Notes under the pieces: generated by a model
What the model was told of the DNA's origin: nothing
Database searches by the model: none
Seen by the model: the letters and a program-made list of their open reading frames with translations, nothing else
Translations under genes and position numbers: made by a program
Assembly: GCA_902538515.1 (NCBI GenBank)
Contig: CACBFH010000011.1
Span: forward strand, 1 to 32,712
Direction: 5' to 3'
Source: an uncultured Prochlorococcus sp.
GTDB taxonomy: Bacteria; Cyanobacteriota; Cyanobacteriia; PCC-6307; Cyanobiaceae
Length of the DNA: 32,712 nt
Part shown: positions 19,258 to 28,800 of the stretch, piece by piece
Numbering within the stretch: position 1 is the first letter of the stretch
Layout of the letters: each line of letters begins with the position of its first letter

Positions 19258-20194
19258 TTATCCCCTGCATTTAAAAACTCCAAACTCCATTAAACCTTTT
19301 TTGAATGCCCAATTCATAAGAAGTAATGTTGGGATTTCTCTAACGGACTTAATTATCGCAAGTGGACCCAGAGACACAATTGCAAAAGGTCTTCTAATGC
19401 CCTCAATAACAGAGTCGTACCATGAAGGATTTGTGTAATAATTCCAATTATCAGTTATAACTTTACCTGCACTATTTTTATTAATTCTAAGAATATTACT
19501 AAATTCGTTAATGCTAATAAAATTAGGATGTACCCATTGTTCAAGTAATTGTTTTAAAACTAATTTCTCAATAAAAGTTGGAGGGTATGTCCTCAGATCT
19601 CTCGAGTTCCAATCAGCCAATGCTAAATATCCTCCTGGTCTCAAAGTTCTTAGCATTTCGTCAGCAAACTTATTTTTATTATTCATATGCGCACCAGCCT
19701 CGACACTCCAAACCGCATCAAATGATCCATCCTCGAATTCTAAATCCAATGCATCCATAACTTGAAAATTGCAATTATATCCCGAAGGGGTAAGCTCTCT
19801 TGCTCTTTTTTACTTGAGCAGGACTAATTGTAATTCCAGTAACGTTAAACCCATAATATTTTGCAAGAATCCTAGAACTTCCTCCAATTCCACAACCTAC
19901 ATCAAGAATTCTCGAACCTTTTGGCAATTTATATAAGCCACTCCACTTAACTAGTTCATGAACAAACTGCGCTTTAGCTTCTCTAAAATCAATATTTTTC
20001 TTTCCTGAGGCATAAAAACCTAAATGTATATGTTCACCCCACAATTTCTCAAGTAATTTGTCTTGGGTCCAATTATCGTACGCAGATGCCACAGTACCAG
20101 ACGAAATGTATTTTCTGGCACTAATCCTCCAAATAATAAATAAAACTAATAAGCACAAAAATATTGAAAAAAAAGGTATTAGTAATTCAATCAT
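19258..20194 (-). pseudogene. MPBQ/MSBQ-type methyltransferase split by a one-base frameshift
   Basis: The parts together match the membrane-anchored SAM methyltransferase that methylates 2-methyl-6-phytyl- or solanesyl-benzoquinol in tocopherol and plastoquinone synthesis (similar to Synechocystis sll0418). The N-terminal part (20194 down to 19775) has one membrane segment (about 3-24), WGEHIHLGFY, and SAM motif I ILDVGCGIGGSS at 96-107, then runs to GITISPAQVKK and stops prematurely. The second part, in another frame, carries FDAVWSVEAGAHM, LRPGGYLALADWN and SVREIPTLLLMNWAF, with stop at 19258. Removing one A from the A6 run (T6 at 19806-19811 on the plus strand) restores VKRARELTPSGYNC and one 311-residue frame. 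This is a recent mutation, a base-calling error, or slippage; both halves look otherwise intact. It abuts the LON-domain gene directly. Confidence 0.85.
19806..19811 (-). other. Homopolymer at the frameshift site
   Basis: A run of six A on the coding (minus) strand is the position where deleting one base joins the two halves of the methyltransferase. In the frame of the N-terminal half the run reads through VKKSKRAYPFGI to a stop; with five A it reads VKRARELTPSG, which continues into the second half. Confidence 0.8.
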
Positions 20195-20851
20195 TTAATT
20201 TTCTTTTATATCTGGAAAACTTTCTTTTAAGGCTGTTCTTGCTGCAAGTTGCTTTCTTGTATGATCAAGCATTTCATATTCTCTTTGTAAACGAGTATGA
20301 GTATTTCTTTCTTCTAGAAGCCTTTGCTGTTCCTCCGCAACTGGACCTCCCAAATGAGCTCCTATCCAAAAAGATAACTCCATTGGATTTTTAGGTAATT
20401 TATCGGGTAGTTTTTTCTGAGTGTTAGTTAATTTACTAGTTAAATTAATTACATCATTGAGTGCTTCTGTTACTAAATCTTTTAGAGAATCTAATTTCTG
20501 TAAATTATCAATATTTTCATCACTAATCCAACTAACCATTGCTGAACAAAAAGGAGTAGAACGGCTCATTTCCAAAACTTGAAATCTTTGTTGGCCAAGA
20601 GTAATTATATTACTTCTTCCATCTTCAGCTGTTTGGTGTTTTATTATTTGGGCACAGCAACCTACATTAGCCATAGTTTTAGTAATTGGATCCCACTTTA
20701 TAACTCCAAACATTGAATCTGTTTCAAGAACAGACTGTAACATAATCCTGTATCTGGATTCGAAAATATGTAAAGGTAATACTTCTTGAGGAAAAAGAAC
20801 TACATCAGGCAAAGGAAATAAAGGTAATTCTCTAACTGAGAGCTCTCCCAT
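20195..20851 (-). CDS. LON substrate-binding-domain protein (Lon N-domain, no protease)
   Basis: This 218-residue protein consists of a LON N-terminal-type domain without the AAA+ or protease domains of Lon. Visible features are RELPLFPLPDVVLFPQEVLP, the classic PL(F/L)PLxxxVLFPG-like opening, then LHIFESRYRIML, a FGVIKWD strand, VGCCAQIIKH and ITLGQQRFQV, and a helical C-terminal half with AAEEQQRLLEER-like charged stretches. Related stand-alone LON-domain proteins are widespread in cyanobacteria; their function is not established to my knowledge. It lies 56 bp downstream of rpsJ on the same strand, and its stop is directly followed by the methyltransferase start, so it may ride on the ribosomal-protein transcript. 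Confidence 0.85.
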   Translation of the reverse strand: MGELSVRELPLFPLPDVVLFPQEVLPLHIFESRYRIMLQSVLETDSMFGVIKWDPITKTMANVGCCAQIIKHQTAEDGRSNIITLGQQRFQVLEMSRSTPFCSAMVSWISDENIDNLQKLDSLKDLVTEALNDVINLTSKLTNTQKKLPDKLPKNPMELSFWIGAHLGGPVAEEQQRLLEERNTHTRLQREYEMLDHTRKQLAARTALKESFPDIKEN

Positions 20852-20907
20852 TTAAACCTCACTGATACTAATCTATTCTAATCAATTTCAGTTGTTTTCG
20901 GGATTTC

Positions 20908-21228
20908 TTATAGTTTGACTTCTATATCTACACCACTAGGAAGATCCAACTTCATTAAAGCATCAATAGTCTTTGCGGAGGGACTATAAATATCGATTAT
21001 TCTACGATGAGTTCTGGTTTCGAAATGTTCTCTTGAATCTTTATCAACATGAGGAGATCTTAAAACACAATAAATTTTCCTTTTTGTTGGTAAAGGAATA
21101 GGCCCTATTGCAGAAGCAGATGTAGTATCAGCTGTTTGAATTATTTTGTCGCAAGACAAATCTAGCATTCTCCTATCAAATGCTTTTAGTCTTATTCTTA
21201 TTTTTTGTTGCGCGATTGATGTAGTCAT
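20908..21228 (-). CDS. rpsJ: 30S ribosomal protein S10
   Basis: S10 is a protein of the 30S subunit head and, as NusE, a partner of NusG and NusA in antitermination. The 106-residue length is typical for bacteria. It shows [14 protein letters not shown] near the start, [20 protein letters not shown], the [16 protein letters not shown] segment and the ending [11 protein letters not shown]. In this window it sits directly behind tuf, as in cyanobacterial str-type operons, instead of heading a separate S10 operon. A 102-bp gap with a hairpin separates it from tuf. Confidence 0.98.
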   Translation of the reverse strand: MTTSIAQQKIRIRLKAFDRRMLDLSCDKIIQTADTTSASAIGPIPLPTKRKIYCVLRSPHVDKDSREHFETRTHRRIIDIYSPSAKTIDALMKLDLPSGVDIEVKL

Positions 21229-21252
21229 GAATTCAAGTTACGAATTTTTATG

Positions 21253-21275
21253 GGGCCATTGATTAGCAATGACCC
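21253..21275 (-). other. Hairpin between tuf and rpsJ
   Basis: An inverted repeat with a 9-bp stem (one mismatch) and a 5-base loop, GGGCCATTG/CAATGACCC around ATTAG, lies in the tuf-rpsJ gap. No T-run follows on the minus strand, so it is more likely a processing or stability element than a terminator. It is the most G-C-rich stem I found in an intergenic region of this window. Confidence 0.4.
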
Positions 21276-21330
21276 GTATTCCTATAACTATATTAAGTGA
21301 TTGAGGTTAAATTCTAAAAATTCAAAAGTA

Positions 21331-22530
21331 TTATTTGAGAATTTTAGAAACAACTCCAGCACCAATGGTACGTCCACCTTCACGGATAGCAAATCTCATA
21401 CCTTGTTCAATAGCAACTGGACAAATTAATTCCCCAGTCATCTTGATTCTGTCTCCTGGCATAACCATTTCAACATTAGAACCATCATCAGAGGTAAATG
21501 CTGTTATTTGACCTGTTACATCAGTTGTTCTGATATAAAACTGCGGTCTATATCCTGCAAAGAAAGGTGTATGCCTGCCTCCTTCTTCTTTTTTGAGTAC
21601 ATAAACTTCTCCTTCAAACTGAGTATGTGGAGTAATAGATCCTTTCTTAACAAGAACCATTCCTCTTTCAATATCTTCTTTCTGTACACCACGTAACAGT
21701 AAGCCTACGTTATCTCCAGCCATACCTTCATCAAGAAGTTTTCGGAACATTTCAACACCAGTAACAGTTGTTAACTTTGTATCTCTTATCCCAACAATTT
21801 CAACTTCTTCTCCAACTTTCACTTTTCCTCTTTCAATCCTTCCAGTAGCCACAGTTCCTCTACCAGTAATTGAGAAAACATCTTCAACTGCCATCAAGAA
21901 TGGCTTATCAACTTCCCTTTCTGGCTCTGGAATGTTAGCATCAACTGCTTTCATTAAATCTTCTATTTTTGATTCCCAGGTAGAATCTCCTTCTAAAGCC
22001 TTCAAACCAGAAACTTGAACTATAGGGATATCATCTCCTGGAAAGTCATAACTATCTAAAAGTTCTCTAATTTCCATTTCAACAAGTTCAATAATTTCTT
22101 CATCATCGACCATATCGCACTTATTTAAAGCTACTACAAGGGCTGGAACTCCAACCTGTTTAGCAAGAAGAATATGCTCTTTTGTTTGTGCCATAGGGCC
22201 ATCTGTAGCAGCACAGACTAGAATAGCTCCGTCCATTTGGGCAGCTCCTGTAATCATGTTTTTAACATAATCAGCATGTCCAGGGCAATCAACATGAGCA
22301 TAATGTCTGCCTTCAGTTTCATATTCGACGTGAGCTGTATTGATAGTAATACCACGCTCTCTTTCTTCAGGAGCACCATCAATGTCTCCATAGTCTTGAG
22401 CCTGAGCTTGACCTTTTTTTGCTAATACGTTTGTAATAGCAGCAGTAAGTGTTGTTTTTCCATGATCAACATGGCCAATAGTACCTATGTTGACATGTGG
22501 TTTGTTCCTTTCGAACTTCTCGCGAGCCAT
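21331..22530 (-). CDS. tuf: Elongation factor Tu
   Basis: EF-Tu delivers aminoacyl-tRNA to the ribosomal A site as a GTP complex. The 399-residue protein has the standard [19 protein letters not shown] opening and all GTPase motifs: GHVDHGKT, the switch I region with [20 protein letters not shown], and NKCDMVDD, followed by domains 2 and 3 with [13 protein letters not shown] and the conserved ending [12 protein letters not shown]. The start is an ATG. The gene is 43 bp downstream of fusA and belongs to the str operon. No second tuf copy occurs in this window. Confidence 0.99.
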   Translation of the reverse strand: MAREKFERNKPHVNIGTIGHVDHGKTTLTAAITNVLAKKGQAQAQDYGDIDGAPEERERGITINTAHVEYETEGRHYAHVDCPGHADYVKNMITGAAQMDGAILVCAATDGPMAQTKEHILLAKQVGVPALVVALNKCDMVDDEEIIELVEMEIRELLDSYDFPGDDIPIVQVSGLKALEGDSTWESKIEDLMKAVDANIPEPEREVDKPFLMAVEDVFSITGRGTVATGRIERGKVKVGEEVEIVGIRDTKLTTVTGVEMFRKLLDEGMAGDNVGLLLRGVQKEDIERGMVLVKKGSITPHTQFEGEVYVLKKEEGGRHTPFFAGYRPQFYIRTTDVTGQITAFTSDDGSNVEMVMPGDRIKMTGELICPVAIEQGMRFAIREGGRTIGAGVVSKILK

Positions 22531-22573
22531 TTGAATTAAAGAATCGAGGGTTTAAGTAGTTTTAGTTTAGAGA

Positions 22574-24649
22574 TCAGGTGTTGCCCTGATTCTTGGAAAT
22601 GATAGCTTCAGCAACATTACGAGGAACTTCCTCATAATTTGCGAACTCCATTGAAAATATACCCCGACCTTGAGTCATTGATCGGAGTTGAGTGGCATAA
22701 CCGAACATTTCGGCTAAGGGCACTTTGGCCTGTACCTTAGACAATCCATCATCAATAGATTGTCCTTCTACCTGACCTCTTCTAGAAGAGAGATCACCAA
22801 TTACAGATCCAAGAAAATCGTCAGGACTTTCGACCTCGACTTTCATCATAGGCTCTAGAAGAACAGGATTGCATTTTTTAACCCCATCTTTAAAAGCCAT
22901 AGAACCTGCAATTTTGAAGGCCATTTCAGATGAGTCTACATCGTGGAATGAACCATCGACTAGTGTTACTTTTACATCAATGAGTGGATAACCGGCAAGA
23001 ACACCAGATTCACAGGTTTCTTTCATTCCATTAGATGCTGGTCCAATATACTCTTTTGGTACAGCTCCACCAACAATTTTGTTGATAAATTCAAAACCTT
23101 TACCAACTTCAGCAGGTTCCATTTCAATTATTACATGGCCATATTGACCTTTTCCTCCAGTTTGCCTTGCATATTTACCCTCGCCTTTAGAACTAGACCT
23201 AATTGTCTCTCTGTATGAAACTTGGGGCGCTCCAATATTAGCTTCAACTTTAAATTCTCTTAGCATTCTGTCAACAAGGATTTCTAGGTGCAACTCACCC
23301 ATACCAGCAATAACAGTTTGATTCGTCTCAGGATCAGTACTAACCCTAAAGGTTGGATCTTCTTCAGAGAGAGCAGTTAAGGCTTTTGATAGTTTTTCCA
23401 TATCCCCTTTAGTTTTTGGCTCAACGGCAACTGAAATAACTGGTTCTGGAATGAATAATGTCTCCAAAACTATAGGATCTTCTGTATTACATAAAGTATC
23501 TCCAGTGGTTGTATTCTTAAGACCTAATACAGCTCCTAGATCTCCAGCTCTTAACTCGTCAACCTCTTCTCTTTCATCAGCCTTTAAGATTACTAATCTA
23601 GAAATTCTCTCTTTAGCATCTTTAGTAGAATTCATAACATAGCTTCCCTTCGAAAGAACTCCTGAATACATCCTTACAAAAGTTAATTTTCCATATGGAT
23701 CTGACATCACTTTGAAAGCTAATGCACTGAAAGGAGCATTATCATCTGAGGGTCTTATGTCTTCTTTACCGCTTGGTAAAACACCTTGTATTGGTTTTAC
23801 GTCAACTGGTGCTGGCAAGTAATCAACTACAGCGTCTAAAACAAGTTGGACTCCTTTATTCTTAAAAGCTGACCCGCAAAGTACTGGAACCAATCCATGT
23901 TTTAAAACCCCTTCTCTGATACCTTTTTTTAGTTGATCTTCGGATAATTCTCCTGTTTCAAGGAATACTTCTATTAACTCTTCATCATTTTCTGCAACAC
24001 TCTCCATCAACTTAAATCTCCACTCCGCAGCTTCTTCCTCCATTTCAGAGGGAATCGGTGCTTCTTCAATATCAGTACCCAGGTCATTTTTATAAAGATA
24101 TGCTTTATTTGCGACCAAATCAATAATACCTGTAAGATCGCCTTCAGCTCCAATAGGTAACTGAATTGGAAGTGCATTTGCCTTAAGTCGATCTTTAATT
24201 TGTTGATTAACTTTAAGAAAATCTGCACCAGTTCTATCCATTTTATTAACGAAAACCATTCTTGGCACAGAATATCTATCTGCTTGACGCCAAACAGTTT
24301 CAGATTGAGGCTGAACTCCACCAACGGCGCAAAAGACAGCAATAACCCCATCCAAGACGCGCATTGATCTCTCCACTTCAATAGTAAAATCAACGTGTCC
24401 AGGAGTATCAATAATATTAATTCTGTGATCTTGCCAACTAGTAGATATTGCAGCAGCAGTAATAGTTATTCCTCTTTCTCTTTCTTGAGCCATCCAATCT
24501 GTTACAGCAGCACCATCGTGAACCTCTCCTATCTTATGGACTACACCTGAATAAAACAAAATTCTTTCAGTAGTTGTTGTCTTCCCTGCATCAATATGAG
24601 CGGCTATACCTATATTCCTTACTCGTTCTAGGGGAAAGTCGCGTGCCAA
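22574..24649 (-). CDS. fusA: Elongation factor G
   Basis: EF-G is the translocation GTPase that moves tRNA and mRNA through the ribosome. The 691-residue protein has the G1 motif [26 protein letters not shown] in switch I, DTPGHVDF, and [10 protein letters not shown], followed by domain II and the C-terminal domains with GMGELHLEI and [13 protein letters not shown]. The start is TTG at 24649, giving the canonical [18 protein letters not shown]; there is no in-frame ATG nearby. It sits 95 bp downstream of rpsG within the rpsL-rpsG-fusA-tuf order. A 134-residue ORF that overlaps the early part in another frame is a shadow. Confidence 0.98.
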   Translation of the reverse strand: MARDFPLERVRNIGIAAHIDAGKTTTTERILFYSGVVHKIGEVHDGAAVTDWMAQERERGITITAAAISTSWQDHRINIIDTPGHVDFTIEVERSMRVLDGVIAVFCAVGGVQPQSETVWRQADRYSVPRMVFVNKMDRTGADFLKVNQQIKDRLKANALPIQLPIGAEGDLTGIIDLVANKAYLYKNDLGTDIEEAPIPSEMEEEAAEWRFKLMESVAENDEELIEVFLETGELSEDQLKKGIREGVLKHGLVPVLCGSAFKNKGVQLVLDAVVDYLPAPVDVKPIQGVLPSGKEDIRPSDDNAPFSALAFKVMSDPYGKLTFVRMYSGVLSKGSYVMNSTKDAKERISRLVILKADEREEVDELRAGDLGAVLGLKNTTTGDTLCNTEDPIVLETLFIPEPVISVAVEPKTKGDMEKLSKALTALSEEDPTFRVSTDPETNQTVIAGMGELHLEILVDRMLREFKVEANIGAPQVSYRETIRSSSKGEGKYARQTGGKGQYGHVIIEMEPAEVGKGFEFINKIVGGAVPKEYIGPASNGMKETCESGVLAGYPLIDVKVTLVDGSFHDVDSSEMAFKIAGSMAFKDGVKKCNPVLLEPMMKVEVESPDDFLGSVIGDLSSRRGQVEGQSIDDGLSKVQAKVPLAEMFGYATQLRSMTQGRGIFSMEFANYEEVPRNVAEAIISKNQGNT

Positions 24650-24744
24650 TTTTAAAGCTCCAAATAAAATAATTTTGATAAGTATAGTTTACCTAAGAGC
24701 AAACTTTAATAATAATAAACTACTTAAGCACCTTTTTGATGAAA

Positions 24745-25215
24745 TTAATAACGGTAATGTGCAAAAGCTTTATTAGCTTCAGCCATTTTATGAGTGTCTT
24801 CTCTTTTTTTAACTGCACTACCAGTTTCATTAGCTGCATCCATTAATTCGCCAGCAAGTTTTTGAGACATACTTTTGCCGTTCCTTGCACGTGAGAATGT
24901 GACAAGCCATCTTAATGCCATAGCTGTGCCCCTTTCTTGACGTACTTCCATAGGTACTTGATATGTTGCTCCACCAACTCTTCTAGCTCTTACTTCAACA
25001 AGAGGAGTAGCATTCTTTACGGCTGTTTCAAATAATTCGACTGCATTACCACCTGTTCTCTCGCTTATTAAAGAAAAAGCATCAGACAATATTCTTTGAG
25101 CAGTAGATTTTTTACCATGTTTCATCAATCTAGAAATCATCATTGAAGCAAGACGACTATTAAATTGAGGATCTGGAAGAATTGGTCTTTTTACCGCTGC
25201 ATTACGACGTGACAT
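24745..25215 (-). CDS. rpsG: 30S ribosomal protein S7
   Basis: S7 nucleates assembly of the 30S head and contacts the mRNA exit region. The 156-residue protein is the usual cyanobacterial length. It opens [20 protein letters not shown] and carries the conserved segments [42 protein letters not shown] and the tail [20 protein letters not shown], ending FAHYRY. It starts 25 bp after the rpsL stop and is followed by fusA; in other bacteria S7 can repress its own operon, which I cannot judge here. Confidence 0.98.
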   Translation of the reverse strand: MSRRNAAVKRPILPDPQFNSRLASMMISRLMKHGKKSTAQRILSDAFSLISERTGGNAVELFETAVKNATPLVEVRARRVGGATYQVPMEVRQERGTAMALRWLVTFSRARNGKSMSQKLAGELMDAANETGSAVKKREDTHKMAEANKAFAHYRY

Positions 25216-25240
25216 GTTTTTAAAAAGTGATGTTTACAAA

Positions 25241-25615
25241 TTAATCTTTTGGAACTTTTGCTCCATACTTAGATCTGGATTGACGTCTATCCTTGACTCC
25301 AGCCGTATCTAAAGTTCCTCTTATTATATGATATCTAACTCCTGGTAAATCCTTAACTCTTCCACCCCTAAGTAGCACTACAGAGTGTTCTTGCAAATTA
25401 TGACCAATTCCAGGAATATAAGCCGTTACTTCGAAACCAGAAGTTAATCTCACCCTTGCAACTTTTCTTAAAGCTGAATTAGGTTTTTTAGGAGTTGATG
25501 TATAAACTCTAGTACATACCCCTCTTCTTTCAGGGCAAGCTTTAAGTGCAGGAGATTTTGTTTTTCTTGTCAGACGTTTTCTTTCTGAACCTATTAATTG
25601 TGAGATGGTAGGCAT
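25241..25615 (-). CDS. rpsL: 30S ribosomal protein S12
   Basis: S12 lies in the decoding centre and controls decoding accuracy. The 124-residue protein is near-universal in sequence: [34 protein letters not shown], the [20 protein letters not shown] core and a tail rich in Lys and Arg ([17 protein letters not shown]). The lysines at which streptomycin-resistance changes occur in other species, in TPKKPN and in GRVKDLPG, are the wild type. It heads the minus-strand operon rpsL-rpsG-fusA-tuf-rpsJ. Its promoter must lie in the 195-bp gap shared with the divergent GOGAT gene. Confidence 0.98.
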   Translation of the reverse strand: MPTISQLIGSERKRLTRKTKSPALKACPERRGVCTRVYTSTPKKPNSALRKVARVRLTSGFEVTAYIPGIGHNLQEHSVVLLRGGRVKDLPGVRYHIIRGTLDTAGVKDRRQSRSKYGAKVPKD

Positions 25616-25648
25616 CTATTATATTTTGAAAAAAATTAACATTTAAAT

Positions 25649-25654
25649 ATCATA
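25649..25654 (-). promoter_or_regulatory. Possible -10 element of the str operon
   Basis: On the minus strand, TATGAT lies 34 bp upstream of the rpsL ATG. A poor -35-like TTTAGT lies 17 bp further upstream. A start near 25642 would give a leader of about 27 nt. The match is weak and the DNA very AT-rich. Confidence 0.25.
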
Positions 25655-25767
25655 ACCTTTTACGAGCACCAACTAAAAGTTTTTAATGATTTTTTTTTTA
25701 AAATTTGTGAAATTAAAATTCTTTGGTAAATATTCATTATCTTTAGATTTATTTTCATATTTATTTT

Positions 25768-25773
25768 TATAAT
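25768..25773 (+). promoter_or_regulatory. Likely -10 element of the GOGAT gene
   Basis: A perfect TATAAT lies 37 bp upstream of the ATG at 25811, placing the start of transcription near 25780 with a leader of about 30 nt. No good -35 box is visible, as is common for activator-dependent cyanobacterial promoters; I did not find a convincing NtcA site at the expected distance. Confidence 0.45.
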
Positions 25774-25810
25774 GGAAATACATAATTTACTAAATAGAGC
25801 TAAGTAATCT

Positions 25811-28800
25811 ATGGGAGAGAATATCAAGAGAATCGTTGAGCCATATCAAGATAGTTATTCCCCTAATGGAATAATTGGTGAGAAAGATGCGTGTGGAGTT
25901 GGTTTCATAGCAAATATTAAAGGGGTAGAAAGCAACTGGATCTTAAAACAATCCCTGAAAGGCCTTAACTGCATGGAGCATAGAGGAGGTTGTGGAGGAG
26001 ATAGTGACTCAGGAGATGGGGCGGGTATTTTATGTTCAATTCCTTGGAATTACTTAGAAAAAGAAGTTAGTCTTGAAAGTAAAAAAGAATATGATAAAGG
26101 TTTAGGCATGATTTTTATGCCTAATAAAAAAGAGAAAATTGAAGAATGTAAATCAATATGTGAGGAGGAAGCAGAAAAATTAAGTATCAACAAAACATTT
26201 TGGAGAACAGTACCTGTTAATAATGAAATTTTAGGTCCTTTAGCCAAGGCAAATGCTCCATTCATCTGTCAGTGGATTTTATACATAGAAAGAAAAGATC
26301 ATAGTAATGTTGAAAGGCTTTTATTCCAATTAAGAAAAAGAATTGAAAAAAAAATAAGAGAAACTTTTAAAAACGATGTTGGGGATTGTGAATTTTATTT
26401 TGCCTCACTAAGTTCTCAAACAATTGTTTATAAAGGTATGGTTCGTTCCGAAATATTATCTGAGTTTTATCAAGATCTAAAAGAGGAGGGTTTTAAGGTC
26501 TCATTTTCTGTTTATCATCGTAGATTTAGTACCAATACACTTCCAAAATGGCCGCTTGCTCAACCCATGAGATTTTTAGGTCATAATGGAGAAATAAATA
26601 CTCTCTTAGGAAATATCAACTGGGCGAAAGCTTCAGAAACACATATAGATGATTTTTGGGGAGATTTATCTAATGAAATAAAACCTATTGTAGACGTAAA
26701 TAAGAGTGATTCCTCAAATCTTGATGCAACCCTTGAAATTAATATTAGGTCAGGCCAACCAATAACTGATTCATTATTAAAACTTGTTCCTGAAGCATTT
26801 AGAGATCAACCAGAACTTGAACAAAGAGAAGATATAAAGGCATTTTATGAGTATTCTGCTAGCATTCAAGAAGCTTGGGACGGCCCTGCTCTCCTTGTAT
26901 TCGCAGATGGAAATTTTGTTGGAGCAACGCTCGATAGAAATGGTCTTAGACCAGCACGATATTCAATAACAAATGATGGTTTTGTAATAATGGGCTCCGA
27001 AACAGGGGTAGTAGATATTGAAGAGGAAAGAGTCATAGAAAAAGGTCGTTTAGGACCAGGACAAATGTTGGCTGTTGATTTTCATCAAAATAGAATCCTT
27101 AGAAATTGGGAGGTAAAATCTGAGGCAGCTCAAAGGCATGATTATAAAAATCTCGTAAGTAATAGAACTATAAAAATTGAGAATAATGAATGGGTTAAAG
27201 ATTGCAGACTAAAAGATCTTGAGTTGTTGCAACAACAAACTGCGTACGGTTTTTCGGCTGAAGATAATGATCTTATCTTAGACTCAATGGCTTCTTTAGC
27301 TAAAGAGCCTACTTACTGCATGGGCGACGACATCCCCTTAGCAGTGCTTTCATCAAAGCCACATATTTTATATGACTATTTCAAGCAAAGATTTGCGCAA
27401 GTTACTAATCCTCCTATTGACCCTCTGAGAGAAAAACTGGTAATGAGTTTAGAGATGCACCTAGGTGAAAGATGTACACCATTTGCAATTAAAGATCCTC
27501 AACCTTTAGTTCATTTACAAAGTCCAATTCTCAATGAGGAAGAACTCATCTCCATTAAAAAATCAAAAATTAAATCTCAAACAATTTCAAGTTTGTTTGA
27601 TATTGAGGAAGGTGTGAAAGGCTTAGAGAACCAATTAAAAGCAATTTGTAAACATAGTGAGCGTCTTATACAAGAGGGTTACTCTTTAATCATTATCTCT
27701 GATAAAGGAATTAATCCCAAAAAGACTTTTATTCCTCCTTTACTTGCTGTTGGAGCAATTCATCATTATCTTTTAAAAAAAGAAATAAGGCTAAAAGCAT
27801 CTCTAATTATTGAAACTGGTCAATGTTGGAGCACTCATCACCTGGCTTGTTTGATTGGTTATGGCGCAAGTGCAGTTTGCCCTTGGTTAACCTTCGAAGC
27901 AGGAAGACACTGGTTAAAACATCCAAAAACACAAAAACTCATTGATAGCAAAAAAATAAATCCATTATCAACAATTGATGTTCAAGAAAATATTAAAAAA
28001 TCTCTTGAAGATGGTCTAAGAAAAATTCTTTCGAAAATTGGTATCTCACTTTTATCTAGTTACCATGGAGCACAAATTTTTGAAGCTGTAGGCCTTGGAT
28101 CTGACTTAATAAAAATAGCTTTTGATGGTACAACAAGCCGTATCGCTGGCATAACTCTAAAAGAATTAACTAATGAAACACTTTCGATACATACGAAAGC
28201 GTATCCTGAAATCGATTTAAAAAAATTAGAATTTTTAGGATTTGTACAATTTAGAAATAATGGAGAATATCACTCAAATAATCCTGAGATGTCCAAAGTT
28301 TTACATTCAGCTGTAAAACAAGGACCAGGATACGATCATTTTGAAACTTACAAAAAACTCATTAGTAATAGACCTATAACATCTCTAAGAGATTTACTAA
28401 CAATTACTTCAAAAAGAAAAAGCATTCCATTAGAGGAAGTTGAAAGTGTTGAATCAATATGCAAAAGGTTCTGTACTGGAGGAATGAGTTTAGGTGCTTT
28501 ATCAAGAGAAGCACATGAAGTATTAGCAGTTGCGATGAATAGAATTGGTGGAAAAAGTAATAGTGGAGAGGGGGGAGAAGATCCAGCTCGTTTTGATGTT
28601 TTAAATGATATCGATGAGAATACTCAATCAGCGACCTTGCCGTTTATTAAGGGCCTAGAAAATGGAGACACCGCATGCTCAGCTATTAAACAAATAGCAT
28701 CAGGTAGATTTGGAGTCACACCTGAATATCTAAGAAGTGGGAAACAACTCGAAATAAAAATGGCTCAAGGCGCAAAACCTGGGGAAGGAGGACAATTGCC

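Noticed and set aside
24007..24411. A 134-codon minus-strand ORF inside fusA
   Set aside because: It overlaps fusA on the same strand in another frame. The product is a low-complexity hydrophobic shadow and fusA is beyond doubt.
25726..25740. Possible NtcA site (GTA-N8-TAC) before the GOGAT gene
   Set aside because: The second half-site reads TTA instead of TAC, and the spacing to the TATAAT box is too long for a standard NtcA-activated promoter.
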